A stretch of 64,000 bases of DNA from positions 124,001 through 188,000 of the forward strand of contig JBEKTW010000011.1 of NCBI GenBank assembly GCA_049515655.1, in the 5' to 3' direction. The translations under genes and the position numbers were made by a program. The notes under the pieces are model-generated. The model did no database searches and had not been told where the DNA came from. It saw nothing but the letters and a program-made list of their open reading frames with translations. Of the stretch, positions 1 through 8,181 are shown one piece after another (position 1 is the first letter of the stretch; each line of letters opens with the position of its first letter). This stretch comes from JBEKTW01 sp049515655. Its GTDB lineage: Bacteria; Bacteroidota; Ignavibacteria; UBA10030; SZUA-254.

Positions 1-141
1 GTCGTTGCGCTCGCTAACAGGGAGGAATTTTCTCCGGTCAATCGGTCGGGATTGTACTACCAGTTTGGGAGGTAAAGCAGGTACGTTTGCAGTGCTTCGA
101 AAATCCTTCTCGCGAGGGCTTCATGATACCGGTCCGGCGAG
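1..141. other. Window edge, no gene seen
   Basis: This short stretch lies downstream of the first minus-strand gene. On the minus strand a 29-codon open frame without a start codon runs from about 144 to 56. It resembles no family I can name with confidence and may be chance or a gene remnant. I see no terminator. Confidence 0.4.
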
Positions 142-1047
142 TTACTCTCTCCTTATTTTCACTGTCCCGAGTCCCGCTTGAATGTGCATGTTAAGCCGTC
201 CCGAGGCCGTCCGAAAATTCTGGCTGTAGTAAACATTTTCCTCGCGTTCCGAGAAATCCGCTTTGTCAACATCAAAATGGGACAGCCAGTTTTTCTCGTA
301 GTAAATCTTTGTTCCGAACTCCTCAGGAATGGTGACTGTGAGGGTTCCAAGCCCAAGCTCAATGTCGACATCGACTTCCTTGTCGAGCTTGCCGCCAAAG
401 TCGAGCGAATAGGTTCCAACGCCCCCTGAGAACTTCATGTGGTTGAAGTTCGCGTTGCACAATCCTTCAGCGTGAAACTTGCTCAGCCCCGCCTCAAGAT
501 TAAGATTTTGAATAACCTTCTTGTTCGGGCGGTCGAACCGAAATTTCACGGAGCTTGCTCCGGTCGAGAGTGTGAGGTCCTTCACCAGCAGGTCGGAGAA
601 GTCAAGGTCGGCTTTCCCCAGTCCCATCTCGATGTCGAAAGCCATCGGGACGGCGTCGGTAAACTGAAGTCGCCATGTGCTGGATTCCAGATGTCCGATG
701 TGAATCCCCGACCTGTCCCGTTTCCGGTCATGCTTTCCTTCTGTGTTGCCTCCGGTATTGATGTCGAGGTATCCGACGTCGTCCTTCACAGAATAAGAAA
801 TGCAGTCGCTCAGGTCCGTCACGTTCTCGCGTTCGACGTCGGCGTCAAGGATGCTGGAAGAACTGCCCTTCGAGAGGTAAATCGTTCCGAGGCCGGCATC
901 CAAACTGACCTTCACTTCGCGTTCTGTCGTGGCTGGAATCGTCTTTGTGAGGTGGTTGGATTCAAAATAGCGAAATCCGACCGCGATGAGAACAAAAAGG
1001 GCTGGAATGACGACAAGCAATGGGAATATGTTATGACGCTCGCGCAT
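142..1047 (-). CDS. Membrane-anchored toast-rack-like (LiaF/DUF4097-type) protein
   Basis: The 301-residue protein starts with a short basic stretch and one membrane segment (about residues 8-25). The rest is a soluble beta-rich region built from repeats of a Gly-Leu-Gly-Thr type motif (LDAGLGTIYL, ELGLGTLTVTI, QAGLGTVKI). This is the texture of the toast-rack/DUF4097 adhesin-like domains found in LiaF and related cell-envelope stress proteins; it is not an enzyme. It begins 44 bases after the stop of the ECF sigma gene on the same strand, so the two probably form an operon. The pairing suggests an envelope-stress or regulatory accessory role, but it does not look like a classical zinc-binding anti-sigma factor. 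The family is a judgement from repeat style; the function is unknown. Confidence 0.75.
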   Translation of the reverse strand: MRERHNIFPLLVVIPALFVLIAVGFRYFESNHLTKTIPATTEREVKVSLDAGLGTIYLSKGSSSSILDADVERENVTDLSDCISYSVKDDVGYLDINTGGNTEGKHDRKRDRSGIHIGHLESSTWRLQFTDAVPMAFDIEMGLGKADLDFSDLLVKDLTLSTGASSVKFRFDRPNKKVIQNLNLEAGLSKFHAEGLCNANFNHMKFSGGVGTYSLDFGGKLDKEVDVDIELGLGTLTVTIPEEFGTKIYYEKNWLSHFDVDKADFSEREENVYYSQNFRTASGRLNMHIQAGLGTVKIRRE

Positions 1048-1091
1048 GTCTTCTCTCTATAATACCCCTACGAGAAAGGAGAGAGGAAGTT

Positions 1092-1760
1092 TCAATAATG
1101 TGGTATCTTGTCCCTGAGGAACTTGTACATTATCTCGCGCGCCCGGAAAATGTGCGCTTTCACCGTGCCAATTGGCAATTTCAGGATTCTTGCTATATCG
1201 GCGTAATCCCGTTCCTCCGTGTGGCGCAAGATAATGACACGCTTGTACTTTTCGGGCAGAAGAGCGATGGCTTCTTCCATTAAGGCCTTTCGCTGCTGCT
1301 GGATGATGCTCTTGTCTGGCTGATAGGTCGTGTCGGGGAGCTCAAAAGAATAGTCGCTCTCGTCGGAAGCGATCGGTTTGTCGATCGAAAATGTCTCAAG
1401 CTTGTGCTTTCGAATGTAGTCGATCGTGTTGTTCGTCGCGATTTTGTAGAGCCACGTCGAGAATGCGAATTCCTCGTTGAAATTCTTCAGCGAGGCAAAC
1501 GCTTTCACGAATGCTTCCTGGGTAAGGTCCTCGACATCCTCCTTGCGGCGAATGAGACGGTAAATCAGATTAGAGAGTGATGCGCGGTATTTCTTCATCA
1601 GCCGTTTGTAAGCCGCCTGGTTGCCGCGGAGGGCAGCGTGAATTAACGCTCTGTCTTCGGCGCGAGTTTCGTTCTTCGCAAGCGACAAAGGCTGAGGGAC
1701 CGGTTCCTCATGTGAATGTTTTTTTGTTTGGCGAGCTAACTTTTTCTTCTTACTGGGCAT
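1092..1760 (-). CDS. ECF-type RNA polymerase sigma factor (RpoE-like)
   Basis: The 222-residue protein has sigma region 2 at about residues 55-120, with the core-binding motif (EDVEDLTQEAFVKAF) and a DNA-melting segment (STWLYKIATNNTIDYIRK). Region 4 at about 165-215 carries the helix-turn-helix (ADIARILKLPIGTVKAHIFRAR). About 40 charged, Lys-rich residues precede region 2, longer than usual for the family. It should direct RNA polymerase to a small set of promoters in response to an envelope or other external signal. No anti-sigma gene of the usual kind is adjacent; the next gene downstream is the membrane-anchored beta-repeat protein, which might take a regulatory part. Assignment as an ECF sigma is secure, the subgroup is not. 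Confidence 0.93.
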   Translation of the reverse strand: MPSKKKKLARQTKKHSHEEPVPQPLSLAKNETRAEDRALIHAALRGNQAAYKRLMKKYRASLSNLIYRLIRRKEDVEDLTQEAFVKAFASLKNFNEEFAFSTWLYKIATNNTIDYIRKHKLETFSIDKPIASDESDYSFELPDTTYQPDKSIIQQQRKALMEEAIALLPEKYKRVIILRHTEERDYADIARILKLPIGTVKAHIFRAREIMYKFLRDKIPHY

Positions 1761-1888
1761 TTCGCGTTTTTTGCTTCACGACAACCATCGACAAAGTACG
1801 GAAAAAATGCGCGACGTGCAAAAGGTGGATTTGAATAATTGGGGGATTTTGGTTACCTTAAAAATAATTCTATCACCATTGACTTCTC

Positions 1889-2503
1889 ATGTTCATTACC
1901 TTCGAAGGCCTCGATTACTCGGGAAAGACCACGCAGGCGGCACTTCTCGTCAGGCGCCTGCAGCAGCTCGGCCGGGAGGTTCTCTTGCTGCGCGAGCCCG
2001 GCGGTACGGAAATTTCGGAGAAGATTCGCACCGTCCTCCTCGACAATCGGAACCGCGAAATGAGCTTGAAGGCGGAATTGTTCCTCTTCTCCGCCGCGCG
2101 GACGCAGCTCGTCAGCCAGGTCATTCGCCCGGCACTCCAACGCGGCACGATCGTCATTTGTGACCGGTTTCATGATTCAACGACAGCCTATCAGGGATAC
2201 GGACGCGGCCTGAACCTGGATGATGTTCACAGGATCAATGCCATCGCGACGGATGGAACGATACCGGACGTCACGCTGTTTATTGATATTGTACCCGACG
2301 AGATTTTTCGCCGGCGTTCGCTGGCCGGGCAATCTGCCGACAGAATGGAATCATCGGGACGACAGTTCTATGAAAGAGCCCGGCAGGGCTTTCTGTCGCT
2401 CGCCCAGATGGAATCCGGACGCTTTGTCGTTATCAACGGAATGGAATCGGTGGAAATAATCCACGGCCAGATTTGGAATGCTATACAACAACGCTTGCAT
2501 TAA
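1889..2503 (+). CDS. tmk: Thymidylate kinase
   Basis: The 204-residue protein phosphorylates dTMP to dTDP in the cytoplasm. It has the P-loop near the N-terminus (EGLDYSGKTTQ, residues 6-16), the DRFHDSTTAYQGYGRG segment around residue 92 that contacts the nucleotide, and a lid region rich in Arg. Length matches the bacterial family (about 205-215). It starts at ATG 1889. Its stop codon lies 13 bases before the start of the processing-protease gene, so they are probably co-transcribed. The upstream 128 bases back onto the divergent sigma factor gene and must hold both promoters, but I could not pick out clear elements. Confidence 0.95.
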   Translation: MFITFEGLDYSGKTTQAALLVRRLQQLGREVLLLREPGGTEISEKIRTVLLDNRNREMSLKAELFLFSAARTQLVSQVIRPALQRGTIVICDRFHDSTTAYQGYGRGLNLDDVHRINAIATDGTIPDVTLFIDIVPDEIFRRRSLAGQSADRMESSGRQFYERARQGFLSLAQMESGRFVVINGMESVEIIHGQIWNAIQQRLH

Positions 2504-2516
2504 TGAGGAATTTGAA

Positions 2517-4202
2517 ATGAAGAAAGGTTTTATGACCGGAAAAAAGTGGTTCCCGATCGTTTTGCTCGTCGGAGTCATCGGGCTGAGCGGATTCATTATT
2601 GGGTTCAAATTCTCCGACTCCGACTATTTGTTCAGAATCAGTAAAGGGATCGATATTTTCGGCCATGTCTACAAGGAAGTCACGGTGAACTATGTCGATG
2701 AAATTGACCCGGAAAAATTCATGGAAGGCGGGATCGACGGAATGCTCGGTGCGCTCGACCCCTACACAAATTTCATCGGGGAAAACGAGGGCGACGAGGT
2801 TGAGTTGATTACCTCTGGAAAGTACGGCGGCATCGGTGTTACGATTGGCTTGCGCGACGGCTACATTACGATTCTATCTCTCCTTGAAGGATATTCGGCT
2901 CAGCGCCAGGGACTAGAACCCGGCGACCGTATTCTCGAAATCGACGGGAAGCCTGTGATCGGCGTTAAGCCGGATGCCATTCGCTCGATGACCCGCGGCG
3001 AGCCCGGGACGGAAGTGCGTATGAAGATCGACCGCGAAGGGGAAAAAGCACCCCTGAACTTTGTGTGCGTCCGGGAGGAGATTCTGTTGAAGAATATTAC
3101 TTATGCGGACTTCATCGACAGCGGCATCGCGTATGTCAGGCTGGAACGATTTTCCCGCGGCGCCGGCGACGAACTGCGCCTCGCGATAAAAGACCTGAAA
3201 ATGAAAGGTACGATCAAAGGTTTAATCCTCGATCTGCGAGACAACCCCGGCGGATTACTCGATGTCGCGGTAGACGTTGTCGAGAAATTCGTCCCGAAAG
3301 GAAGTCTGATCGTCAGCACACACGGACGCCAGCCTGAGTCGGAGAAAAAATATATCTCCGCCGAGGAGCCCATGCTTCCCGATGTTCCGTTCGTCGTTCT
3401 GGTGAATCACAACAGTGCGAGCGCGAGCGAGATTGTGGCCGGCGCGATTCAAGACCTGGACCGGGGCCTCATCTTCGGAACCCGGACCTTCGGCAAGGGA
3501 TTGGTGCAGACGATCCTCCCGCTCGTGTACGGAACACAACTGAAAATAACTACCGCGAAGTATTATACGCCAAGCGGCCGCTGCATCCAGGAGATCGATT
3601 ACATGCATAAGAGCAAGGATGGTATCTTCACGGTCACACCCGATAGTTTGCGGCGTGAATTCAAGACCTTGAAGGGCCGTTCGGTGTTCGAATCGGGCGG
3701 AGTGACACCCGACTCCGTCGCCGGCGAGAAGGAAACCAGCGCGATGTACAAAGAGCTGCTGCGGAAGTCAATGTTCTTCAAATTTGCCACGAAGTACGTT
3801 TCGCAGCACAAGGATTCGACCAGACCGATGCCTCCACAGGAAGAAGTGCTCGGTGAATTCCAGAAGTTTCTCGATGAACAGCAGTTCACGTACCAGGATG
3901 AGGGCGAAAAGAAAGTTTCCGAGCTTTCCGAAATCGCCGAGAAATCGAAATACAGTCCGACCATCAGGGAAGAAATTGAACGCCTCAGAAAAGACCTCGG
4001 ACAGGAAAAGAAGTACAGCCTTGACCGGGACAAGGCGAATGTCATCCACGGATTGATGACGGAGCTTGTGTCGCGTTACAAGGGAGACGTCGGGAGAATC
4101 GCCGCATCGCTCGAAAATGACGAGCAGGCCAAAGCCGCGGCGAGCTTATTGTCGAACGGAAAGGAATACTCCCGGCTTCTATCGGTGAAGAAGGCGAAGT
4201 AG
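2517..4202 (+). CDS. Carboxy-terminal processing protease (S41, CtpA/Prc family)
   Basis: I place the start at ATG 2517, not the in-frame ATG at 2478 inside tmk, because GAGGAA lies just upstream and the protein then opens with a basic stretch and one membrane segment (about residues 11-30). The 561-residue periplasmic or surface protease has a PDZ domain (about 90-175) and an S41 catalytic domain. The predicted Ser/Lys dyad is S302 in NSASASEI and K327 in GTRTFGKG, 25 residues apart as in the family. A charged helical C-terminal extension of about 160 residues follows. Such proteases trim or degrade envelope proteins from their C-termini. It follows tmk at once, as in related genomes. Confidence 0.93.
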   Translation: MKKGFMTGKKWFPIVLLVGVIGLSGFIIGFKFSDSDYLFRISKGIDIFGHVYKEVTVNYVDEIDPEKFMEGGIDGMLGALDPYTNFIGENEGDEVELITSGKYGGIGVTIGLRDGYITILSLLEGYSAQRQGLEPGDRILEIDGKPVIGVKPDAIRSMTRGEPGTEVRMKIDREGEKAPLNFVCVREEILLKNITYADFIDSGIAYVRLERFSRGAGDELRLAIKDLKMKGTIKGLILDLRDNPGGLLDVAVDVVEKFVPKGSLIVSTHGRQPESEKKYISAEEPMLPDVPFVVLVNHNSASASEIVAGAIQDLDRGLIFGTRTFGKGLVQTILPLVYGTQLKITTAKYYTPSGRCIQEIDYMHKSKDGIFTVTPDSLRREFKTLKGRSVFESGGVTPDSVAGEKETSAMYKELLRKSMFFKFATKYVSQHKDSTRPMPPQEEVLGEFQKFLDEQQFTYQDEGEKKVSELSEIAEKSKYSPTIREEIERLRKDLGQEKKYSLDRDKANVIHGLMTELVSRYKGDVGRIAASLENDEQAKAAASLLSNGKEYSRLLSVKKAK

Positions 4203-4244
4203 GACATCTCACATGGTTGTGGGAGGCGTGAGGAGCCCGGGTTG

Positions 4245-4922
4245 CTATCTCCCTTCGACTACCACCTTCGACGCACCTCCCATTGCTTTCTGCTGGTATC
4301 CAAGCTCCATCAGCTTCCCCTGAATGAGCATCAGCATCCTGTTGAAGTCGCCGCGCTCGTGGACAAAATCGACCTCATCGGATGGAACGACCAACAACGG
4401 TCCCAGCTTATAGCCTTTGATCCAATCCTTGTAATGGCCCGCCAATTGTTCGAGATATGAACGGGGAATGCTCTGCTCAAAGTCCCTTCCGCGCTTTGCG
4501 ATCTGTGTCAGCAATGTCTCGATCCGCGCGTCGAGATAAATGAGGAGGTCGGGCGGCTGGAGGTATTGCGTCATCACGCGATACAACTCGACGTAATTCT
4601 CGTAGTCGCGTTTATCCATCTTGCCGATCATGTGCAGGTTCCGCGCGAAGATTTCCGCGTCTTCGTAGATCGATCGGTCCTCGATGACACTTTCCGTTCC
4701 GTCAACAATACGCTTATGGTCGTTAAACCGCTTTGAGAGAAAATAAACCTGGAGGTTGAACGACCAACGACCCATATCGGCGTAGAAGTCGGAAAGGTAT
4801 GGATTATTGTCAACCGATTCGAAGAATGCTTTCCAGCCGTAGTGCTGGCTCAACAGACGGGTAAGAGAGGACTTCCCCGCGCCGATGTTTCCGGCGACTG
4901 CGACGAATATCTTAGTCTTCAT
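4245..4922 (-). CDS. Deoxynucleoside kinase (deoxyadenosine/deoxyguanosine kinase family)
   Basis: I start the protein at ATG 4922, 13 codons inside the longest frame, because the conserved N-terminus (KIFVAVAGNIGAGKSSL) begins there; no good ribosome site distinguishes the choices. The 225-residue enzyme has the P-loop GNIGAGKSS, the DRS motif (VIEDRSIYEDAEIF) and the LID-type Arg segment (TQIAKRGRDFEQ). It salvages deoxynucleosides by ATP-dependent 5'-phosphorylation; the base preference cannot be read from sequence. It converges with the protease gene upstream in the window and diverges from the serpin gene. Its salvage role fits the presence of thymidylate kinase and a large nucleobase-catabolism cluster nearby. 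Confidence 0.9.
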   Translation of the reverse strand: MKTKIFVAVAGNIGAGKSSLTRLLSQHYGWKAFFESVDNNPYLSDFYADMGRWSFNLQVYFLSKRFNDHKRIVDGTESVIEDRSIYEDAEIFARNLHMIGKMDKRDYENYVELYRVMTQYLQPPDLLIYLDARIETLLTQIAKRGRDFEQSIPRSYLEQLAGHYKDWIKGYKLGPLLVVPSDEVDFVHERGDFNRMLMLIQGKLMELGYQQKAMGGASKVVVEGR

Positions 4923-5123
4923 ACGTGGAAAGAATATAGAAGAATATTGCATGAATCGCAAGCAGAAAATACAGCAGATCCCCGTGTGGTACAGCCTGAT
5001 TCCCCGGGTTATCGCTGTACGTACTTTCGTACTGTCTTTTCAGGGTTTTTGCTTTTCTTTTGAATGATTATTAGATTGCGGACGAACTCACAATTAATAT
5101 TTGACCTTCACATGAGGTGTGTT

Positions 5124-6371
5124 ATGAAACGAGTAGTTTTCTTGACCGCCGCTTGTATGCTCATTTTATTCTCTTGTAACAGAGGACCGGTGGGACCGGT
5201 AGAAAATCTTCCCCCGCGTGCGCTCACAACCGCAGAAAAGGCAATCATCTCGTCCGGAAACTCGTTTGGCTTTAAGCTCTTCCAGACTGTCGCTGCCTCC
5301 GACAAAGACTCGAATGTGTTTATCTCTCCGCTAAGCGTTTCAATGGCTCTCGGCATGACGCTCAACGGTGCAAACGGAACGACGTACGACTCGATAAGGA
5401 ATACGCTCGGATTCAACGGGCTGACGCAGAAAGAGATTAACGAGAATTTCAAAAGCCTGATGAGCCTGCTGGAAGGTCTTGACGATAAAGTAATTTTCCA
5501 GATTGCGAACTCTGTCTGGTGCCGCCAGAGCTTCCAGGTTGACCAGGATTTTATTACCACGAACAAATCATACTTCGATGCGCAGGTAATGGCATTAGAT
5601 TTCTCACTCCCGACAGCTTCTCAGACAATCAATTTGTGGGTCGATCAGAAGACCAACGGCAAAATCCAGAAAATTGTTCCGGACCGTATCGACCCTCTCA
5701 CGATGATGTACCTGATCAACGCGATCTACTTCAAAGGTGCATGGACGTATCAGTTTGATTCAACCAACACAAGAGATACTCTGTTTACGTTGCCCGGTGG
5801 AAAACAAACGACATGTAAGATGATGCACACTGATTTCGACTTCGACTACGCTGAGAATGACCAGTATCAAGCAGTCGATTTGCCCTACGGAATCGGTTCG
5901 TTTAGCATGACAATTTTGTTACCTAAGGCTGGTGTTGATCTTAACTCGTTCGTCAGTGGATTTACTGAAACCTCATGGCAGGCTTTGACGAGAGAAATGC
6001 AGAAAGAAAAAGGTGAGCTGTACTTCCCAAAATTCAAACTTGAATACGAGAAATCACTCAACGAAGTGCTTCAACTCATGGGGATGAGAATAGCATTTGA
6101 TCCCAAGACTGCTGATTTCGCAAGAATCAACAAAGACCCAAGCCTACACCTGCACATCAGCAGCGTGACGCATAAGGCGTTTGTGAACGTGGATGAGGAT
6201 GGAACAGAAGCGGCGGCGGCAACGTCGGTGGGAATAGGTACAACCGTTGTCCTACGGCCGACAAAACCACCATTCTTTATGCATGTTGACCATCCCTTTA
6301 TGCTTGTCATCTGGGATCATTACACCGAGGATTTGCTGTTTGTGGGAAAGATTCTGCAGCCGAAGCTGTAG
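5124..6371 (+). CDS. Serpin-family proteinase inhibitor, predicted lipoprotein
   Basis: The start is ATG 5124, with GAGGTG immediately upstream; in-frame ATGs at 5064 and 5112 are less likely. The 415-residue protein opens with a signal peptide ending in a plausible lipobox (LILFSC). The serpin fold covers the rest: SPLSVSMALGMTLNGANG near the N-terminus, LINAIYFKGAW in the middle, and the C-terminal hinge and loop. The hinge EDGTEAAAATS matches the inhibitory consensus (small residues from P15 to P8), so the loop should insert and trap a protease. By counting from the hinge, P1-P1' falls around Thr-Val in the GTTVVL segment. It would inhibit a serine (or cysteine) protease at the cell surface. 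It is monocistronic and converges on the CoA-transferase gene. Confidence 0.93.
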   Translation: MKRVVFLTAACMLILFSCNRGPVGPVENLPPRALTTAEKAIISSGNSFGFKLFQTVAASDKDSNVFISPLSVSMALGMTLNGANGTTYDSIRNTLGFNGLTQKEINENFKSLMSLLEGLDDKVIFQIANSVWCRQSFQVDQDFITTNKSYFDAQVMALDFSLPTASQTINLWVDQKTNGKIQKIVPDRIDPLTMMYLINAIYFKGAWTYQFDSTNTRDTLFTLPGGKQTTCKMMHTDFDFDYAENDQYQAVDLPYGIGSFSMTILLPKAGVDLNSFVSGFTETSWQALTREMQKEKGELYFPKFKLEYEKSLNEVLQLMGMRIAFDPKTADFARINKDPSLHLHISSVTHKAFVNVDEDGTEAAAATSVGIGTTVVLRPTKPPFFMHVDHPFMLVIWDHYTEDLLFVGKILQPKL

Positions 6372-6392
6372 GGCGAAGCTGCTTCGCTCTCG
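6372..6392. terminator. Short hairpin between convergent genes
   Basis: GCGAAGC and GCTTCGC form a compact inverted repeat between the serpin stop and the CoA-transferase stop. No T-run follows on either strand, so termination by the intrinsic mechanism is uncertain. Confidence 0.25.
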
Positions 6393-7613
6393 TTAAATGG
6401 TTCCTTTTCCTCTGAGAGTTTTGATTTGCTTCTTGGAATATCCAAGCTCTTCGAGAATCTCATCCGTGTGCTCGCCCAGCAGTGGAGGGGGAAGCATCGT
6501 TGCGCGCGGTGAATCAGACAGTTTGATGGGATTTCCAACCATCTTTATCGTCCCGATGACCGGATGCCTCAATGATTCAATCATACCTCTTTCTTTGAGT
6601 GTTGTCATCGTCAGGGCTTCACTGAGAGAATTGATGGTACCGGCGGGTACGTCGACTTTCGACAGGATATTCATCCATTCCTTTGTTCGTTTGGTTTTCA
6701 TGACGGGAATAAGGATCTGCTCCAACGATTCTCTGTGCTCGACTCTGTTCGCATTTGCCGAAAACCGTTGATCTTCAAGTAGATTCTCACGGCCGATGGC
6801 GCGGCAGAAACTCCGCCACGCCGGCTCGGTGGCTACGGCAATAATGATAAATCCATCCTTCGTCGCGTACATTTCATACGGAGTGATGGTCGGATGACGG
6901 TTTCCTTTACGGGTCACTTTGCGGGTCGATGAAAGCGCTATTTGCGATTGATAGGCAAACAGCGAGACCAATCCGTCCAGCAAACTAATGTCGACAAGCT
7001 GTCCTTTACCCGTTTTCTCACGTTGAACGAGAGCCAGCAAAATCCCTTCGAAGGCCAGATTGCCGGCGTTCACGTCGGCAAGGGATATGCCCACCTTGGT
7101 CGGAGGTCCATCCGGATACCCCGTCATGTCCATCAATCCTGATTCCCCCTGTACAATGACGTCGTAGCTCGGGTGATGGCTGCGGCCGCTGGTCTGTCCG
7201 TAGCCGGATATAGAACAGTAGATAATCCGTGGATTCAGTTTCTTCACCTTTGCGTAATCGAATCCCAGCTTTTCCATCACGCCGGCGCGGAAGTTTTCCA
7301 CGAGAGCATCTGACTGCCCGATAAGTTTTGCAAGGATCTCTTTGCCTTTGTCCGCTTTCAAATCCAGTGTGACACTCTTCTTGTTTCGGTTGACGCTCAG
7401 GAAGTAAGCGCTTTCCCCCTTGATGAACGGCGGTCCCCATGTGCGCGTGTCGTCCCCCTTCCCGGGCTGCTCGATCTTGATGACTTCCGCGCCCGAGTCA
7501 CCCAGCTTCATCGTACAGAACGGGCCGGAGAGAATGCGGGTGAGGTCGAGGACGCGGATGCCGGATAAAGGCAGGGGGGGGTTGCGGTTCGAGGTTTGAG
7601 GTTTGGGTTTCAT
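6393..7613 (-). CDS. CoA transferase, CaiB/BaiF (family III)
   Basis: The preferred start is ATG 7613, preceded by AAAGGAAAA; the frame is open to 7655. The 406-residue protein begins with the family III signature (PLSGIRVLDLTRILSGPFCTMKLGDSGAEVIKIE, given here only as the segment around residues 15-50) and has the conserved nucleophile region ENFRAGVMEKLGFDY. It moves CoA between carboxylic acids, for example formyl-CoA/oxalate or carnitine-type substrates; which one is not evident. It is the last gene of the long minus-strand catabolic region, just after the GxxExxY cassette and a permease remnant. Its first codons overlap a short run of the 7-bp GGTTTGA repeat at 7586-7610, so the extreme N-terminus may be repeat-derived. 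Confidence 0.88.
   Translation of the reverse strand: MKPKPQTSNRNPPLPLSGIRVLDLTRILSGPFCTMKLGDSGAEVIKIEQPGKGDDTRTWGPPFIKGESAYFLSVNRNKKSVTLDLKADKGKEILAKLIGQSDALVENFRAGVMEKLGFDYAKVKKLNPRIIYCSISGYGQTSGRSHHPSYDVIVQGESGLMDMTGYPDGPPTKVGISLADVNAGNLAFEGILLALVQREKTGKGQLVDISLLDGLVSLFAYQSQIALSSTRKVTRKGNRHPTITPYEMYATKDGFIIIAVATEPAWRSFCRAIGRENLLEDQRFSANANRVEHRESLEQILIPVMKTKRTKEWMNILSKVDVPAGTINSLSEALTMTTLKERGMIESLRHPVIGTIKMVGNPIKLSDSPRATMLPPPLLGEHTDEILEELGYSKKQIKTLRGKGTI
7586..7610. repeat. Heptad repeat run inside CoA-transferase 5' end
   Basis: Three to four copies of a 7-bp word (GGTTCGA, GGTTTGA, GGTTTGG) lie in the first codons of the CoA-transferase gene. It belongs to the same G/T-rich heptad texture as the elements at 13752, 26184, 28363 and 32276. 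It is a single arm with no visible inverted partner. Confidence 0.5.
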
Positions 7614-7617
7614 TGAT

Positions 7618-7695
7618 TCATTTTCCTTTTGTCCTAAGGGTTGCATACACCACAAACGCTACCGCAAAGCCCACGAACCAGGCATGGAGAGCATT
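7618..7695 (-). pseudogene. 3'-terminal remnant of a second NCS1 permease gene
   Basis: Translating the minus strand from 7695 to the TGA at 7618-7620 gives about 25 codons containing AWFVGFAVAFVVYA. This matches the C-terminus of the intact permease at 8169-9689 (AWFVGFGVAFTVYG), with about 70% identity at the DNA level by eye. There is no start and nothing of the rest of the gene. The fragment begins exactly where the repeat end of the GxxExxY cassette (7696) stops. It is either the tail of a former tandem paralogue or the displaced original 3' end of the neighbouring permease gene. Confidence 0.8.
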
Positions 7696-8150
7696 CACTT
7701 GGGATTATTGGAATTATCGGGATGGTTGGTATTGCGTTGTCGAAACTCTAACATCTTTCTTGTTGGGAGAACACGCTTGTACTCTAGTTTCGTTTTTCCG
7801 AAGTTCACAAGTAAACCAATATCGAGACCCGTATAGCCAAGGTATTTAAGTACTTGAAACATGTGGACATTGGTCAAGAGATTGGCAGATTTAATTTCAA
7901 GGATGATTTTCTCGTAAATCAGAAAGTCCAAATAGTTGATTCCGATTTGAATATCTTTGTAAAGCATTGGTATCGGTGATTGTGGAACAAATGGAATATT
8001 GCCATCGGCGAATTCTATTTCTAGCGCCTTCTGGTAGTACTGCTCTGGAAACCCGGGACCAACTTCTGTGTGGACGCTCATACAGAACCCAATAATCTTG
8101 TAACACAGTTCCTCTATTTCTTTTGTGATTGTAATAAGTTCCATAAGCAT
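7695..8150 (-). CDS. GxxExxY-type protein (PD-(D/E)XK-like small protein)
   Basis: The 151-residue protein carries the name-giving motif (TEVGPGFPEQYYQKAL around residues 30-45), followed by YLDFLIYEKIILEIKSA, where the Asp and Glu-Ile-Lys resemble a PD-(D/E)XK nuclease core, and by a conserved QVLKYLGYTGLDIGLLVNFG tail. Proteins of this family are widespread and small; their biochemical role is not established to my knowledge. The last codons (TNHPDNSNNPK) are read from the 9-bp terminal repeat. The gene almost fills a 486-bp unit with inverted ends, wedged between a complete NCS1 permease gene and a permease 3' remnant, so it looks like cargo or the active part of a small mobile cassette rather than part of the catabolic operon. 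Confidence 0.88.
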   Translation of the reverse strand: MLMELITITKEIEELCYKIIGFCMSVHTEVGPGFPEQYYQKALEIEFADGNIPFVPQSPIPMLYKDIQIGINYLDFLIYEKIILEIKSANLLTNVHMFQVLKYLGYTGLDIGLLVNFGKTKLEYKRVLPTRKMLEFRQRNTNHPDNSNNPK

Positions 8151-8181
8151 GCCCTCCCAATAATCCGTTTAATTCCAAGTG
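7696..8181. mobile_element. Candidate mobile cassette, GxxExxY gene with CACTTGG inverted ends
   Basis: The unit begins CACTTGGGATTATTGG at 7696 and ends with CCAAGTG at 8175-8181. Inside each end a 9-bp word recurs (for example GGGATTATT, GGAATTATC at the left; its complement near 8156-8181). The right end supplies the last codons (Thr-Trp-Asn) and the TAA stop of the permease gene. No clear target-site duplication flanks it. The same ends bound the gene-less elements at 11597-11662 and 12219-12297. Mobility is inferred from repeated ends and the broken neighbour; there is no transposase. Confidence 0.65.

Noticed and set aside
4203..4244. Terminator between the processing protease and deoxynucleoside kinase genes
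   Set aside because: CTCAC and GTGAG could pair, but the stem is short and no T-run follows on either strand.
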